From positions 62,001 through 126,000 of the forward strand of contig JALJCO010001126.1 in the NCBI GenBank assembly GCA_023101725.1: a DNA stretch of 64,000 nucleotides. The letters run 5' to 3'. Made by a program: the position numbers and the translations under genes. Shown in pieces: positions 10,917-24,564 of this stretch (its first letter is position 1; each line of letters opens with the position of its first letter). This DNA is from Atherinomorus stipes. Lineage: Eukaryota > Chordata > Actinopteri > Atheriniformes > Atherinidae. The notes beneath the pieces are model-generated. The model was not told where the DNA came from. It was given only the letters and a program-made list of their open reading frames with translations, and made no database searches.

Positions 10917-12809
10917 AGGTTTTTGGACATGAAGTTGTGTGAAACATTCACCGTCTGTAGCTCTGATGTAACAGTGTCTCTACTATCAACGAGCCTCCTG
11001 CTCTGAGAAACAGACGGTAATGTCAGAAAAAGTTCTGAAGCTGTACAGGTATGGGGGCGCCGTTCTCCTAAGGTTTTTAAGCTAGAAAAAGTATGCATGT
11101 GTTGACTATTTCAAGAATTTTAAAACATCCTGGCCATATGTCAGCCCTTGATTTAAATTTGGACTATTTTTTGGCCGATGTTTGCAGACCGCGGGTTTGA
11201 TATTAGGAACGGAGCTGGACTGCTGCGCCCTGAAGTCCAAACACCTGCTTTTTACTGACGCTGTCAGCCTGATGTGGAGGAGAGATGGTCACACATCAAG
11301 TTGAGAGGGGGTGGTTAGAGGTGGACGCAGCTGCTTTGATATTCTTTTTATCAATATTTTCTGCAATATAAAACAGATCCATGACGGTGTGGTCTGGTTA
11401 AGCTGCGTTTGCCTCTGATCAATCACCTGACATCTGCGAGCTTTTCTGGAGTAAACCAGAAGAAAGTGTTATAGATAATGTTGATTATCAAACAAACAAC
11501 GGTTGGACTTCACAGAAATATAAGCTTACAAGTGGTCCACTCCAACCGCCACTAATGTTTTGAAAAGTCAGATGTAATCTCTTCAATCTGTCCTTGTGTA
11601 GCATCTTCAAACTTTAAATGAGACCTAAACTGCAACAGAGTAAAGGCAAAGCAAGTGAAGGGCGGTGTAAACAGCTCTAGGTATCTCTAGGTAATTCTGT
11701 GTACTCTGGTTCATAATAACAACTCCTTGGCAAGGGGTAAAGGGCAAAACATTGTTGCTTTCATAGTCTGACATAGTTTTCCTCATTTATAATAGGCTAC
11801 CAAGTATTTGTTCTGTGTTGTAAACAGTTATTATAGTTTGCAAGGTGCGGTGCTAACTGATTTCTGTTTCCAGGTAACAGCTTACGCAGCTATGCAGCGG
11901 AGTGATATCGGCCAAAAAACAGTCCAAATCTAAATCAAGGTCTGACATAAGGCCGGGATGTTTAAAAATTCTTGAAATAGTCTAACAAAACACATGCATA
12001 CTTTTTCTAGCTTAAAGGGACACTGTGTAATTGGGAGCAGCTCCCTCGTACTTTTCATGCTGCATTCGCGTGAAACCGGGCAGACCGACGACATCCGCTG
12101 CATGTAAAGTTATCGTCGGCCTCTATGTGAAGACGTGGTCCGTCAGTTACAGTGACATCAGTCCACATCTGTTCGGTTGTCATGGCGATGTCGTATTGTT
12201 TTCCCTGACCCATGTTTTACCGTCTTTCGCTCGGCTTCATTGATTAAAATGACATCTGGTTTGTTACCAACGGCCGTCTGCCCGACTGCACGTGAACCCA
12301 GCATCAGTGAGACGCTAGTTTCTCCCCACTGCAGCGCGGTGACTTTTCAAAGGCATTACCTCGAACTGAGCTGAAAACTCCGGTGTGTCCGGTGAGTTTC
12401 TGTGTTTTCCTACCGTCACCCGAACGCAAAAACATGGCGATACGACATGGCAGCCTTCACCGAGCCACCCCGCTCGATGTGTAAATGAATGATACGAACG
12501 GCAAATTTAGAACTTAGAGGAGCACTTCAGTTTGTTGATGGAAGTGATTACTGATTAATGAAAAAACACTTTTGAACCAAATAATCAGTTTTTGTGAATA
12601 AAACACAGGAGAACTTACACAATATCCCTTTAAAAACCTTTGGAGAACGGCGCCCCCATACAGCTTCAGAACTACTTTTTCCCCGGTACATTACCGGCTG
12701 TTTCTCAGAGCAGGAGGCTTGGTGACAGGAGAGACACTGTTACATCAGAGCTACAGACGGTGAATGTTTCACACAACTTCATGTCCAAAAACCTGAACTA
12801 TCCCTCCCT
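10917..12809. mobile_element. TTAA foldback element (T2/Kolobok-type MITE) with approx. 270-bp arms
   Basis: The left arm 10917-11180 starts AGGATAGTTCAGGTTTTTGG. The right arm, about 11895-12809 after allowing for an insertion, ends with the inverse phrase CCAAAAACCTGAACTATCC. The arms share landmarks in inverse order, such as the phrase GTCTGTAGCTCTGATGTAAC and GGGGGCGCCGTTCTCC. TTAA flanks both sides (10913-10916 and 12810-12813). T2/Kolobok MITEs are known for TTAA target duplications and AGGR starts. The interior (11180-11890) has no ORF. Confidence 0.75.
12016..12629. mobile_element. TTAA MITE nested in the right arm of the foldback
   Basis: Ends AGGGACACTGTGTAA and TTACACAATATCCCT are near inverse complements, and TTAA flanks both sides (12012-12015, 12630-12633). 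The left arm of the host element still carries the uninterrupted site (one TTAA at 11077-11080 within AAGGTTTTTAAGCTAG), so the target duplication is demonstrated within the window. Confidence 0.85.
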
Positions 12810-12929
12810 TTAAACCCGCAATAACGTGCTGCTCCGGGGGCTTTCCTTTTACAAAAAAGACGTCTGCGTCACTTCTGTGTTTCTCTGGTTGGTTCTCTTT
12901 GGTTAAATTTGTTCCTGTCCTGCCTTCAT

Positions 12930-13370
12930 CCATGGTCATGAGCTGTGGGTCATGACCGAAAGATCGAGATTGTGAAGTGGCCGAAATGAGTTTCCTCCGC
13001 AAGGTGGCCAAGCTCTCCCTTAGAGATAGGGTGAGGAGCTCGGTCATGTGGGAGGAACTCAAAGGAGAGCCGTTGCTCCTCCGCATCGAGAGGAGCCAGA
13101 TGAGGAGGCTCAGGCATCTGGTCAGGATGCCTCCTGGACGCCTCCCTGGTGAGGTGTTCCAGGCACCGGGACTGGGCCTCGAGGGAGACCCATGCTGGAG
13201 GGACTGCGTCCACATGTCTCCGGGCTGGCCTGGGAATGCTTCATGACCCCCCCCCCCCCCCCCCCGTATGAGCTGGTGGCTGTGGCCAGGGTGAGGGAAA
13301 TCTGGGTTTCCCTGCTTAGGCTGCTGCCCCCACAGCCCCAAATAAGTGAAAGAAGATGGTACGGTACGGA
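12930..13370 (+). pseudogene. 3' end of an RTE/Rex-like LINE (reverse transcriptase C-terminus)
   Basis: The plus-strand frame at 12977-13246 reads MAEMSFLRKVAKLSLRDRVR and then RIERSQMRRLRHLVRMPPGR. That is the C-terminal 'HLVRMP..RLPGEVF' signature found at the end of the reverse transcriptase ORF in several fish non-LTR retrotransposons. A run of C at about 13247-13265 breaks the frame. The final part (13266-13340) resumes in another frame with LLPPQPQ near the usual end. It is severely 5'-truncated and inactive. The clade is uncertain. Confidence 0.6.
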
Positions 13371-13561
13371 AAAAAGAAGAAGAAAATGAGCAGTTGTAAG
13401 CATCTTATAAAACTGCTTTTAAGTTCACTTCCCAGTAATGGCTTTCTTGAACACTGACACTAAAGTTCCATTTGTTTTATTTTAGTTTTTAGAATTGATT
13501 TACCCATTAACTTGAGAAGAAAACAACACATAATTCTGTAATCTAAAACCCAAACAATATG

Positions 13562-14655
<1,094 letters not shown>

Positions 14656-15765
14656 GTAAAGAGAGCAAAGCTTGAAAAGTCAGGGCTGTTTTTGCTAAAA
14701 CAAATACATAAATTAAAGGAGGACCTATTGTATTCTGACTGGAATAACATACAGTACATACAAAATCTGTTTTTCTCCATTTTTCAACAGTTTTTCTGAC
14801 ACTTTTAGGGAAATTATGCTGTCATGTGTAATGAAAGTCATGGCTCTTCATAGCTCTCTCTAGATGTGCCAGAGTCTCTTTGGCATGTCGAGGCAGCACC
14901 ATTATGCAGCCGCTCCACGGGAGCAAGCTTGTTAGGAATATGGAGCTTTTGGGCACGGTTCTGATCTCAGCTTGGGTACTGGCAATCATGAGGTGGCAGA
15001 CCATCAAAACGGATTGCCGTGTCAGGTAGGATTAAAGACAGCATTTGTCTGATTGATATGTTGGTGTGTGCTGCTGATGGATGCAGAAGTGACAGGAGGG
15101 TGTAATGACCTCTTGTACAAGAGGCAAACAACCAGATTGCTGAAAGATGTATCAGCTTTAGATGTGTTTATAAGCGTTGCTTCATGAAAGATGGAAATGT
15201 CTGCTATCATCTCTCTTTCTGTAACAGCGCGATAGTAATTTCCCCATGTTTTACTTTACTATGTAGCACTTTGATGAAAAGCTTTTCAGACAGCCTGCAT
15301 GCATTAGTAACCACTGTGACAGCCTTAATGCTTTTGCTGTTTCCTTAAGTTTCAGTGAAGCATGCTGCCCTCTGTTTTACTAGTTTTATAGGTGAGTTAC
15401 TGGACACAGAGACCACATAAATGAGAATGGACTAACCTCGGCATTGTTCAAGCAAATAAAATGGTATTTGCAACAACTTTGTTGAATAAATGGTCACAGT
15501 TAAAGTATAAATTCACCTGCCCTGGAAGTACATGCAATGCATGAAGGACCACACGCTCTGCTTAGAAAAGGAGAAATCCTGCCTTCTACTCAGACTCTTT
15601 GCAGACAATCAAATCTTTTCTGGTCTTAGCAGAGAAACGATAAAGTAATGTGATTGGTGTCATTGATATCATTTGTCAAATATTCCCTCAGATGAAAATA
15701 ATTCCTGAAGAAGAGCTCTCTCAAGTAAGATTTTTCCCAAAAGGGTTGTTTCCAGGTAGCAGGTA
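14656..15765. other. non-coding stretch
   Basis: No gene recognised. At about 14714 the phrase TTAAAGGAGGACCTATTG resembles the start of a TTAA/T2-type MITE, but no opposite end is seen. Confidence 0.4.
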
Positions 15766-16780
15766 GACTCCAATGTTAAAAAGGCCAACTTTACAGCAGA
15801 AATAAACATGTAACAGCCTGGTTCAAAAAAGTATTTTAGGTTTAATAGGCCACTGAGGAGTCTAATCTTCATTATCTCCTGTTAGTTTCCAGTAAGTTTG
15901 GTTTGCATTTAGCCCAGAGTACGTTGGCTGTCAATCATTTGCCCCAAGGCACTTTGCCCATTTTAGTATTTTCTGGGAGCGAGGACACACGTGACATGGC
16001 AAGATGGAGAAGGTGTGAAACACCCAGCTGGCTTCACTTTTAGCTCTTCAGATGTGTACTACCTCCATTCTTTTTACAGTCTTTGGTTGCTACCATAGTT
16101 GCCATGGTGACAGCTGGCATTCATGTGATCTGCATCAAGGAAAAAATAGTCAGCTCGTGTCGGAATCACCAACAGAATGAGTGCACTACACAGTATCTGT
16201 AGAGTGCAGCCCATAGACCGTTAATGGAGATGGATGTAGTATCCAGCTACGTCTGAATAAACTTAAGCCAGTTGGGCGTGTCCCACCGTCGCCATCTTGC
16301 CGTGTCACGTGTCGAAAAATACTAAAACGGGTACAGCGCGGCCGCGGGGCAAATGATTGACAGCCAACGTACTCTGGGCTAAATGCAAACCGAGCTAACT
16401 TGAAATGAACTGGAGCTAACGAAGATTAGGGAAGTGAGGGATGTTTGGACTTGCTATTAGCTGACTAAAAACCACCATTTTGCTACTTTGCCGCAGATTG
16501 AGACCTTACCAAGAGCAAAGAGCCAACTGCTAGCCATCAGCCGGCAGGCCGGCTTCCAGTGTGCCGCATGTCAATCAAAAGGACACGCCCCTAATTATGT
16601 GTAATTTCAAAATTAAATAACATCTAAACGGATGAGTTATAAAAAAATGTAACCCCCTCACAGTTAACATGAAGGTAAACTTGACCTATTAAACCTAAAA
16701 AAAAAATTTTTTTTAACCAGGCTGTAAACATGTTTATTTCTGCTGTGAAGTTGGCCTTTTTAACATGGGATTCTATGGGG
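15766..16780. mobile_element. foldback repeat with long imperfect arms
   Basis: The left arm (15766-16070) and right arm (16240-16780) carry the same landmarks in inverse order: AATGTTAAAAAGGCCAACTT, CAGAAATAAACATGT, TTTGCATTTAGCCCAGAGTA, CAACGTACTCTGGGCTAAAT and TGATTGACAGCCAACGTACT. The outer boundaries are blurred and no target duplication could be called. No protein is encoded. Confidence 0.7.
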
Positions 16781-17168
16781 ATTTGCTCTGTTTTGGAGCC
16801 AGCCCCTAGCGGATGAAAAAAGAATTACAATAAAAAATTTCACTTCCTGGTTTCACACTTTTCCAGCGGAGTTTGCCCCTTGGTGCAGCCATATGTAGTA
16901 AATGAGGGATTAGGGAGTACGATGTACATTCAGACACCCTATGCATCACACCACAAATGGTCCAGCGGCTGCACATCTGCAATTTTAAGTTCCACCTTTT
17001 GCATTCCTCAACATTGTGCAACATTAATAAACATTTAACACATATTTTCTAAACATTTGTAGATGAATTTACTCGGGGAATAATTTTTAAAAAGAAAAGA
17101 GAAGATATCAAACAGTTTTTGATTGAGTATTCTGATAAATCCCCTGAAATTTGTAATTTGAACCTCAA

Positions 17169-18072
17169 AGGGGAAGTTCAGGATTTTTGACACAGGGCCT
17201 CATTTACAAGTGAGCCAGGGTACTACTGATCACTGGAGACAGTTCCAACATGTTTCATCCCATTATTCTAGTTCCAGGAGGTCCCTAATGCTAATGCTAG
17301 TGTGAGTCAATAGGAATCTGCTAGCTTGTCATAAAAAAAAAAACAATCTTAACCACTCAACAGACCATCTGAGGCAAAGCAGCTAGTCTATGTGTAAATG
17401 CCATGTTAAACTAGTGATCTAGTGTGTTAAACAAGTAAAACTATCCTTGTACTGTATGACAAATGTTGCATTACACTTTGAAGAACTAGTTTCTTACCAG
17501 CTGCAGAATGATATACTTTGCTTCCAGGTGGTAGTGTTACTACCTTTGTCAATGTATTCTAGTTCATAGAGATACGGTGACAGTTAGTTTGAGGAAAAAA
17601 AATTCAAAATCATCTTCAAAATCCGACATATTCTCATGCCTTTCAGACGTGGCCATATTTTGACTGTACAGTATATTTGTGTAATCAGATTCCTTCATGC
17701 ACGTAGCAGTAGATGATATCACTCCGCTGCCAAATACAGGAAGTAAAACTTAAAGTAAAGTTTCTCAGCAGCAACAATCAAAATGCAATAAAATGCAAGG
17801 TCAGTTTTATTTACATTATTTTATTAACACGGCATTTACACAGATAGTCTAAGTTAGAAATGATTTGCCTCGGATCTTCTGTGGAGTGGTTAAGATTGTT
17901 TTTAATGACAGGCTAGCAGATTCCTATTGAATCACATTAGCATTAGCATCGGTGACCTCCTAGAACTAGAATAACGGAATGAAATACTGTATGTTGAAAC
18001 TGTCTCCAGTGATAAGTAGGATCCTGGCTCACTGGAAAATGAGGTTCTATGTCAAAAATCCTGAACTTCCCT
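17169..18072. mobile_element. foldback MITE with approx. 240-bp arms
   Basis: The left end AGGGGAAGTTCAGGATTTTT and right end AAAAATCCTGAACTTCCCT are inverse complements with one length difference. Inverse landmarks continue inward (CACTGGAGACAGTT / AACTGTCTCCAGTG; GAATCTGCTAGC / GCTAGCAGATTC; TTAACCACTC / GAGTGGTTAA). The ends resemble the other TTAA elements here, but the immediate flanks (TCAA and AAAG) are no longer TTAA. Confidence 0.75.
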
Positions 18073-19143
18073 AAAGAAGCACTACCGAACTTTGATATAT
18101 GTACTCAGATATCCAGTTGCTGGCTGTAATGTGATGCTCCAAGCTGGAAAAAATGTTGCAAACAACTCCTCCAGGAATGAACATAATGAATGTTAGTGTA
18201 CCATTTAATGAGTCAGAAACACATATTTCTAAAGTCAGAAATTTACAAAGTGTAACTTTAAATTTTGGAGTTTTGATAAACAAAATGATCAGACTGATTA
18301 ATGTTTCATAAGATGTAGTCAGCTGTAAACCTAAGTTGCATAAGTGTGCAGTGAAGAACTAAAGAAGGTGAGTGTGTGCTGCTGTGTTCGCCCAGTTAAG
18401 TTTACATGGAGAGGGAAGTGTGAGAGTGAATGGGTAGACTTGGCACAGCCTTGAAGATCTCTGTGAGCCTGGGAGTCATAGACCTTCGGATTAAGTTCCT
18501 TATCTTCAAGCAGTTAGAATGAGCAGGCCAAAAATTGCAGAAGGGTTTGTGGAACCAAAATCCATATAAAACTTCTGTCAATGCTGAAGTTTGATCCACA
18601 AATCCTGCTGTTTAGAGAAGACAGCATGTAGCTCTGGTAAGTCTGTAACTCACACTGGCCAGAAAGAGGCACCAGAAAACAAATCTTAGAAGTGAAAATG
18701 GCCTGTTGTTCTTCTACAGAGCAGAGGGAGATTTTTTACCAGCGGAAAAGACATAAACTCTGCTACTTCTTTGTACCTGGATTAAGAGCGTTGCATTTTC
18801 TAACCGTGTGACTTTGTCCGAGCTCCTGCTGCGGCTCAGTATGAAGAGTGGTTATCTGCCAGTTGGAAGGTCGATGGTTTGTTCCCACGCTGTCCCAGAC
18901 CACATATCAAAAGGTCCTTGATCAGGACACTGCCCCCCCCCCGTTGCTTGTACAGTAGTATAAAAATGCTTTGAGACAGGACCTTTAAAAGCATTAAAAT
19001 GCGGTCCATTTACTAACTAATAAATAGTAAATATAAATCATTGTCACCCTCCATATAAGACAGCACTGGAAAAAATGCCACTCTTAAAATAAGTAAAATA
19101 AAGAATTAAAACTAACTTATTTTGCTTGTAATAAGCAAAAACA
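18073..19143. other. non-coding stretch
   Basis: No ORF, RNA gene or repeat boundary that I can support. There is a short C run at about 18932. Confidence 0.4.
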
Positions 19144-19160
19144 AGTAAAAGTTCTGTCAT

Positions 19161-19549
19161 CAGTCATTTTCTGTACCGCTTATCCAGTTCAGGGTCGCGG
19201 GAGTTGCTGGAGCCTATCCCAGCTATTATCAGGCGAGAGGCGGGGTACACCCTGGACAGGTTGCCAGTCTGTCGCAGGGCCAACACAGAGACACAAACAA
19301 CCATTCACTCTCACACTCATACCTAGGGGCAATTTAGAGTGATCAATTAACCTAATGTGCATGTCTTTGGACGGTGGGAGGAAGCCGGAGTACCCGGAGA
19401 GAACCCACGCATACACGGGGAGAACATGCAAACTCCACACAGGAAGGCCACAGTTGGAATTGTCCGAACCCCCTCCCCAGCTGGGAATTGAACCAGTGAC
19501 CTTCTTACTGTGAGGCTGTGGTGCTAACCACCACACCACCGTGCAGCCT
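19161..19549 (-). mobile_element. tRNA-like SINE with 17-bp target duplication
   Basis: On the minus strand the element starts GGCTGCACGGTGGTGTGGTG, then GTTAGCACCACAGCC, then GGTCACTGGTTCAATTCC. The last phrase contains an exact RNA polymerase III B-box (GGTTCAATTCC), and the GTGGTTAGCAC part resembles an A-box. It runs on to the very common fish phrases TTTGCATGTTCTCCCCGTGT and GGCTCCAGCAACTCCCGCGA. The flanks at 19144-19160 and 19550-19566 (AGTAAAAGTTCTGTCAT against AGTAAAAGTTCTATCAT) match at 16 of 17 positions, as expected for LINE-mobilised insertion. Confidence 0.75.
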
Positions 19550-19606
19550 AGTAAAAGTTCTATCATAAGATATTATAAGATTGCTTGAAATAAATGTATA
19601 TTTCAG

Positions 19607-20181
19607 TAGGGCTGGGATAAACGATTATTTTTTAAACAATTGATGCATTGATTATTTTTTCGATGCATCGATTGATCTTACGATTCACCTTTTCAGTTTG
19701 ATTCGACTCCATTCGATTATTGATTGTCTCCTCATAAATTGACAGACAGCAATTTATACATGTTGATATATATATCTAAAATGAAAAAAAAGAGTAATAT
19801 CCAAGATATTACAGACAGATGAAACACAAACAGGAGGTTGAGAACAAGACAGCTCCTATCAGCTGCAGTACAAACCCACGGCCAGCAGATGGAGCTCGTG
19901 CTTCATGCTGACTATCTCGAACGGATCTGACGTGTCCAAAGACATGGCGTCGATCTCACGGAAGTTGTCTCATTGTCTCATGAGGCTTCGGTTTAGCCAT
20001 CCCTTACATCTCATACCTTCGACAAACGAATGTGTGCCTTCACTGCCTTCCACTTTGGAAACTTTGGAAACCATATTTGTTTTGGTCTGAAGACGCATGG
20101 TGCCGCCATCTTTGTTTTGGTCTGACGATACATCGGCACGCATATTTTGTGTCGACACAACCTTGCATTGTCCCAGCCCTA
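19607..20181. mobile_element. hAT MITE with perfect 8-bp target duplication
   Basis: The left end is TAGGGCTGGGATAAACGATT and the right end is TTGTCCCAGCCCTA, with inverse terminal decamers apart from small changes. The octamer TATTTCAG is present on both sides (19599-19606 and 20182-20189). The interior has GATGCATCGATTGATC-type repeats and no transposase. Confidence 0.85.
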
Positions 20182-20573
20182 TATTTCAGCCTTACAAAAT
20201 CTTGAAATTAGCTGGAAAAACTAATTCTTAGCTATATTTTACTGAACTTTTGTGTCTTATGATTAGTTTCTTTGTTTTACTTGAGATATTTAAAGGTGCA
20301 GTGTGTAACAAAATCAAAGGTCAACAGCAGAAAAATGTAATATATTATTCAAAACTGTGTTTCTATTGATGTGTAATCGTGTCACTAGAATATCTGTTAT
20401 ATATGTTAATTTTTTTAGAATGAGTCATTTATATTTGCTTGCTGGGGGCACACATGCATGGAATCACCATATTTGTTCCGACATTTTTACTACGGTGTCC
20501 CTAAATGGACAAAACAATGTGTATGAAGTGAGAACCCTCTGAAATTAAAAACTGCTGCATCAGCTTTGTTTAA

Positions 20574-21596
20574 AGTTATACAGTGTAACTTTTGGCCACT
20601 AGGAGCACTAAACCTCTAACGATGCCAACGTCTCACAGGCCTCACGGCAGTGACGCAAATTCAAATCTCCTCTCCTGTGTTTGGATATTGAAATAAAAAA
20701 AGAGTCCATCAAGAATCAAGAATTTTCTAAAGGATTTTTCTCCATTGGAGGATATACCCCTGGCAGAGGTATGCGCCTCTCAAGGACTCCCCCAAGGGGT
20801 GGCCAGTGCCCCCCGGAACAAAAAGCTGGCCACCCCACTGACCGCCCCTGTAAAAATTCTATTTTTTCATTTATATAAATGTTTGTGCTGTTAACATGGT
20901 GCACCATGCTTTGCTTATATTTGAATGTCAAAATCTTTATAAACTAATAAAAATAAAATAGATAAAAATATTACAGAAAACAACCATTTTCTGCCATTGG
21001 TGTTTTGCTGTAGTCCACCGCAGATCTGTCACGCCTAATTAACTCATCCTTTCTTATGCAAATTCATCTATGTAGGTGCCACCCAGAACCGCCCCAACCA
21101 GTTTCTAATGCCCCTTTCACATTAGCATCTACTTACCCGGTTGTCATTGGGCCGACACCACACTACTCCCATTAAGTTTGTTCACATCGTGAAATTTTGT
21201 TTGGGACACAAAGGACTTGTGACACACACACACTGAACTGCTACAAGCAAAAACTTAAGCAAAAAAAAAAAATCTTTTTAGCTTTGGTCACGTTAGCTTT
21301 GGTCTAGCAGTTATCTCCTAGCTGCGTTTCGCTAACAGGAAACTATAGGCAGCTTATACGCCTCTTATTGACGTTGTTTTGAATAAACGCTGACTGAAAA
21401 AAAAAATAAAAGCATCACATTTTCGTATGTTTACACAATAGCCAAACTTGCCAGTCTAAAAATGGCAGCCCGCCTCTCCAAAGTTGTGATGTCTGGTTTC
21501 TGCAGAGGGTAGAAAACCAGACTTTTGGTCCCAAAAATCATCTAATACTACACATTTTAGGCTTAATATCAGAGTAAAAAGTTACACGGTATAACT
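20574..21596. mobile_element. TTAA-flanked MITE, 1.0 kb
   Basis: The left end AGTTATACAGTGTAACTTTT and right end AAAAAGTTACACGGTATAACT are inverse complements with few mismatches. TTAA flanks both sides (20570-20573 and 21597-21600). There is no ORF with a recognisable domain. Just upstream, at about 20290, the phrase TTTAAAGGTGCAGTGTGTAA looks like the start of another member of this class without a partner. Confidence 0.65.
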
Positions 21597-21600
21597 TTAA

Positions 21601-24560
21601 TGGAGTTAGAGCACTGTTAAGCAATGTTAAGGATGAGTAATACCTTAAAAGGCATTAAAAGTATTTACTTGCTGTGCAGTCATAGCCACACCCGAGACCA
21701 CTGGATCCACTCACAGATGAAAAGCATCTTTATGTCTGGGAGAACTTTGCCCACTGACATCCACCGTACATTCACAACAGTACTTGATATATTACATCAT
21801 TGCTCTACCTATCTTTACCACTTGATGTCAGTAATTCTTACATGCTGTACCTTTAATTATGTCTCATATTGAGTGAATGAGATATTTTGACTAGAAATTA
21901 AACAAATTAACTTGGTAAGATGTTGAGTTTGTGCAGTGTGTTTGTTGCATCCTGTGTTGTGATTTCAGTGATAGAAAGATGGGTGAACAGATTGTACTTG
22001 TCCACCCACCCTCGTACTGAAAAGCGATGGTTTCTGACAACTGCTCCCGTCTCTACTGAATGTGAATATTTATGATGTGCAACATGGAAAATTCATAGTC
22101 CTTTCACTGTTGTCCTTGACAACCTTCAAGGTTTTGGTGCCATTCTCCCGTCGTACAAATGGAGCACATCATCTTCTGCTGTATTTTATAATGCACAGCA
22201 GAATACATTGCAAGCCATTTCAGATGTATTACTGTTGATAGAGTCATAAAGAACTCCATATTTTACAGCTTGAATGAGCACTTGAAAAATCTTTCCCACC
22301 TGGTTATAGGACAAGAAAGTCATATTACCCTTCTTAAACTTTTACAGTCTTTAATGGGATATATTCCAAAAGCTTCCAGGCTGGAATAAGCTGCCTTTTA
22401 AGAAACAGAGCATGTGAGCAGTACTATGTCATCCCTGCAGCTGAATAATGAACAGCACAGCAACCAGTAATCCCGCTTCTCTTGTCTCCTGCCATCTTAT
22501 TTCATGACAGCGTTACATCCATTTTGCTCAGGAGCATGTTAAAGGTGGCAGCCAGCCCTCTCTCCCCTTGCAGCAGAAGTAGAGTTTGTGACAAGTCAAC
22601 TCTGGTGGTATTTGCCGCCACTGAGCACGATGAAACAAGACAAAAGCTGTTCTAGCCCATCAAGTTTAGAAGCGCATTACCTTAGAAGACTGTAGACATC
22701 CAGGAAAACAGCTGCTGCAGCAGTCTGTGGTGGAGCTGCAGACTGGTCTCGCTCCCTCTCACCGAGTCCCCATGTGGCTCGTGTGACACGGCATGCAAAT
22801 CCAAATGGATGCCCCCCACTTTATAGGAGAAAATTAATTTGAATTTTCTGCATTTTGAGCAGACTGTGCAACAACACCACATGGCACCATATGGTGTACA
22901 CACAGAGCCAAAGGAGCGGTTGGGAAATGTTAACACAGTCATATTTGACTGGGCAAGTTTTACTAAAGTAAACAAACTGCTGGATTATTGAGATCACTTA
23001 GATGGTGCTGTTTCTTACGGAGGAAATGCTTTAACATGCTATTACTGTGACTTTTTTGTCCCACCTGCCAAGTAGCGGTACACACTTGGATAAAATAGCA
23101 TTTAAAATTGTGAAAATACAAAGCTATTTGCATATCATGTGGCCTTCAACTCCTCCACCAGAGCACTTTTGTGAAGCTGACTACTGCACCCAAATTCAAG
23201 AGATAATTGATAATGGCTCCGCAGCATATCATCAAAATCTGTAAAAAATTAAGGAAGAGTGATGCGTACAAAAAGCAATCTGTTTGATGAGCGCTTGAAA
23301 TCAATTTCAAGCAACAAGGTTCAAAGGAGCCTCCCTTGATTTGGCAATTGTACTGTAGCGTACTGCTTCCCAGATAAATGGTGGCGAGTAGACACATGCA
23401 ATTACCCAGCATAAAACGCTCCTGACTCCCTCCTAATTATAAACCCTTGTGAATAATCACAGCTCACTGCAATTAATGAAGCAACTCTTCAGCAGAACAC
23501 TGGAGAGAGCTACCGTGTGCACTGACGACACATTTTAATTTTGTACATTTCATTAGGCCTATCTGTTTTTAAATTAGATTTATGAAATGCGTCTGATCTC
23601 CTGATAACATACAGTACAAGCTGATGACTCACTGGTCCCAGCTATGATACAAACGATATGTGGTCAACATTTCTAGATATCTTTACATAAGAGCAGTGAA
23701 ACATGTCTGCTTAGGTCACAGCTTCGTGGGAGATTTGATAACTTTAGTTTTTTTGTCTTGATTTTTCTTTAACTTTGGTCTTAAAGGTCATGGCCACAAC
23801 TTTTTCATCAACAATTCATTTAGAAAAAAAACATATCCACAGAACATCCAGGGGGGGCACAATGAAAGTATTAAGTTTACTTAAAAAAAGAGAGAAATTT
23901 TCCCTAATATATATTGGATTTTAGCAAGATGCTACTTTCCATCTGTAGTTCTGTAGTCCCCCCCCACCCCCCCACCCCAAAAAAAGAAAAAGTAATACAT
24001 TGTAATTATGATGAAAAATAATAATTAAACAGTTAAAAGAAGAGTATACAGTATACAGTATACAAATAATAATAAAAGAATTTAACTATATTTAAAGTAC
24101 TTTTAAGACAAACTAAAATTCTTATATGAGGAATAAAAAATGTGTGCTTGCATGCATAAATACACACAAATATATAAATAATTGTGAGACCGCATATAAA
24201 TAATTGTTTTTATTTATTTTGATGGGTCCGAAATATATAAATACTTACATCTGGATATCCATGCCAACATCTGGCTACAGTGTAAAGCATTCTGTGTCAT
24301 TACCATTAGCTCCGGAGTTGCTAGCTTGATTGCTCTGTTTTGAAATAGCATCTTTCCTGTGTTATTTCTCAAATTCAAACAAACAAAAACAAAGAAGGAT
24401 AACTGTGAAGGTAGCAAAGTGGCTCAAAATCCCAGCGGAGGTTGCTGCTTTCATCTTGGACATGCAAGTTACACATTTGCTGATGCTAATCAACGGTTAG
24501 CTGGATTTGTAATGTTGCTAATGCTAAATAAGTAAGCGAATGTTAGTGCGCCACCTGTTC
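21601..24560. other. non-coding stretch, nothing recognised
   Basis: This is the longest part of the window without repeat ends that I can identify. ORFs are short and have no motif. It has homopolymer runs at 23960-23980 (C-rich) and AT-rich sequence to 24240. It could include old host intergenic or intronic DNA. Confidence 0.4.
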
Positions 24561-24564
24561 TTAA

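Noticed and set aside
10337..11098. Pro/His/Thr-rich minus-strand ORFs of 95-149 residues
   Set aside because: Same G-rich repeat composition as 60.8-61.4 kb; no motif, and they run into a MITE.
12769..13341. 190-residue minus-strand ORF
   Set aside because: Antisense of the LINE 3' fragment plus the end of a foldback element; the plus strand carries the recognisable reverse transcriptase C-terminus.
19161..19549. tRNA gene
   Set aside because: Only A/B-box-like motifs are present; the sequence has a long unrelated tail and a retroposition target duplication, so it is a SINE.
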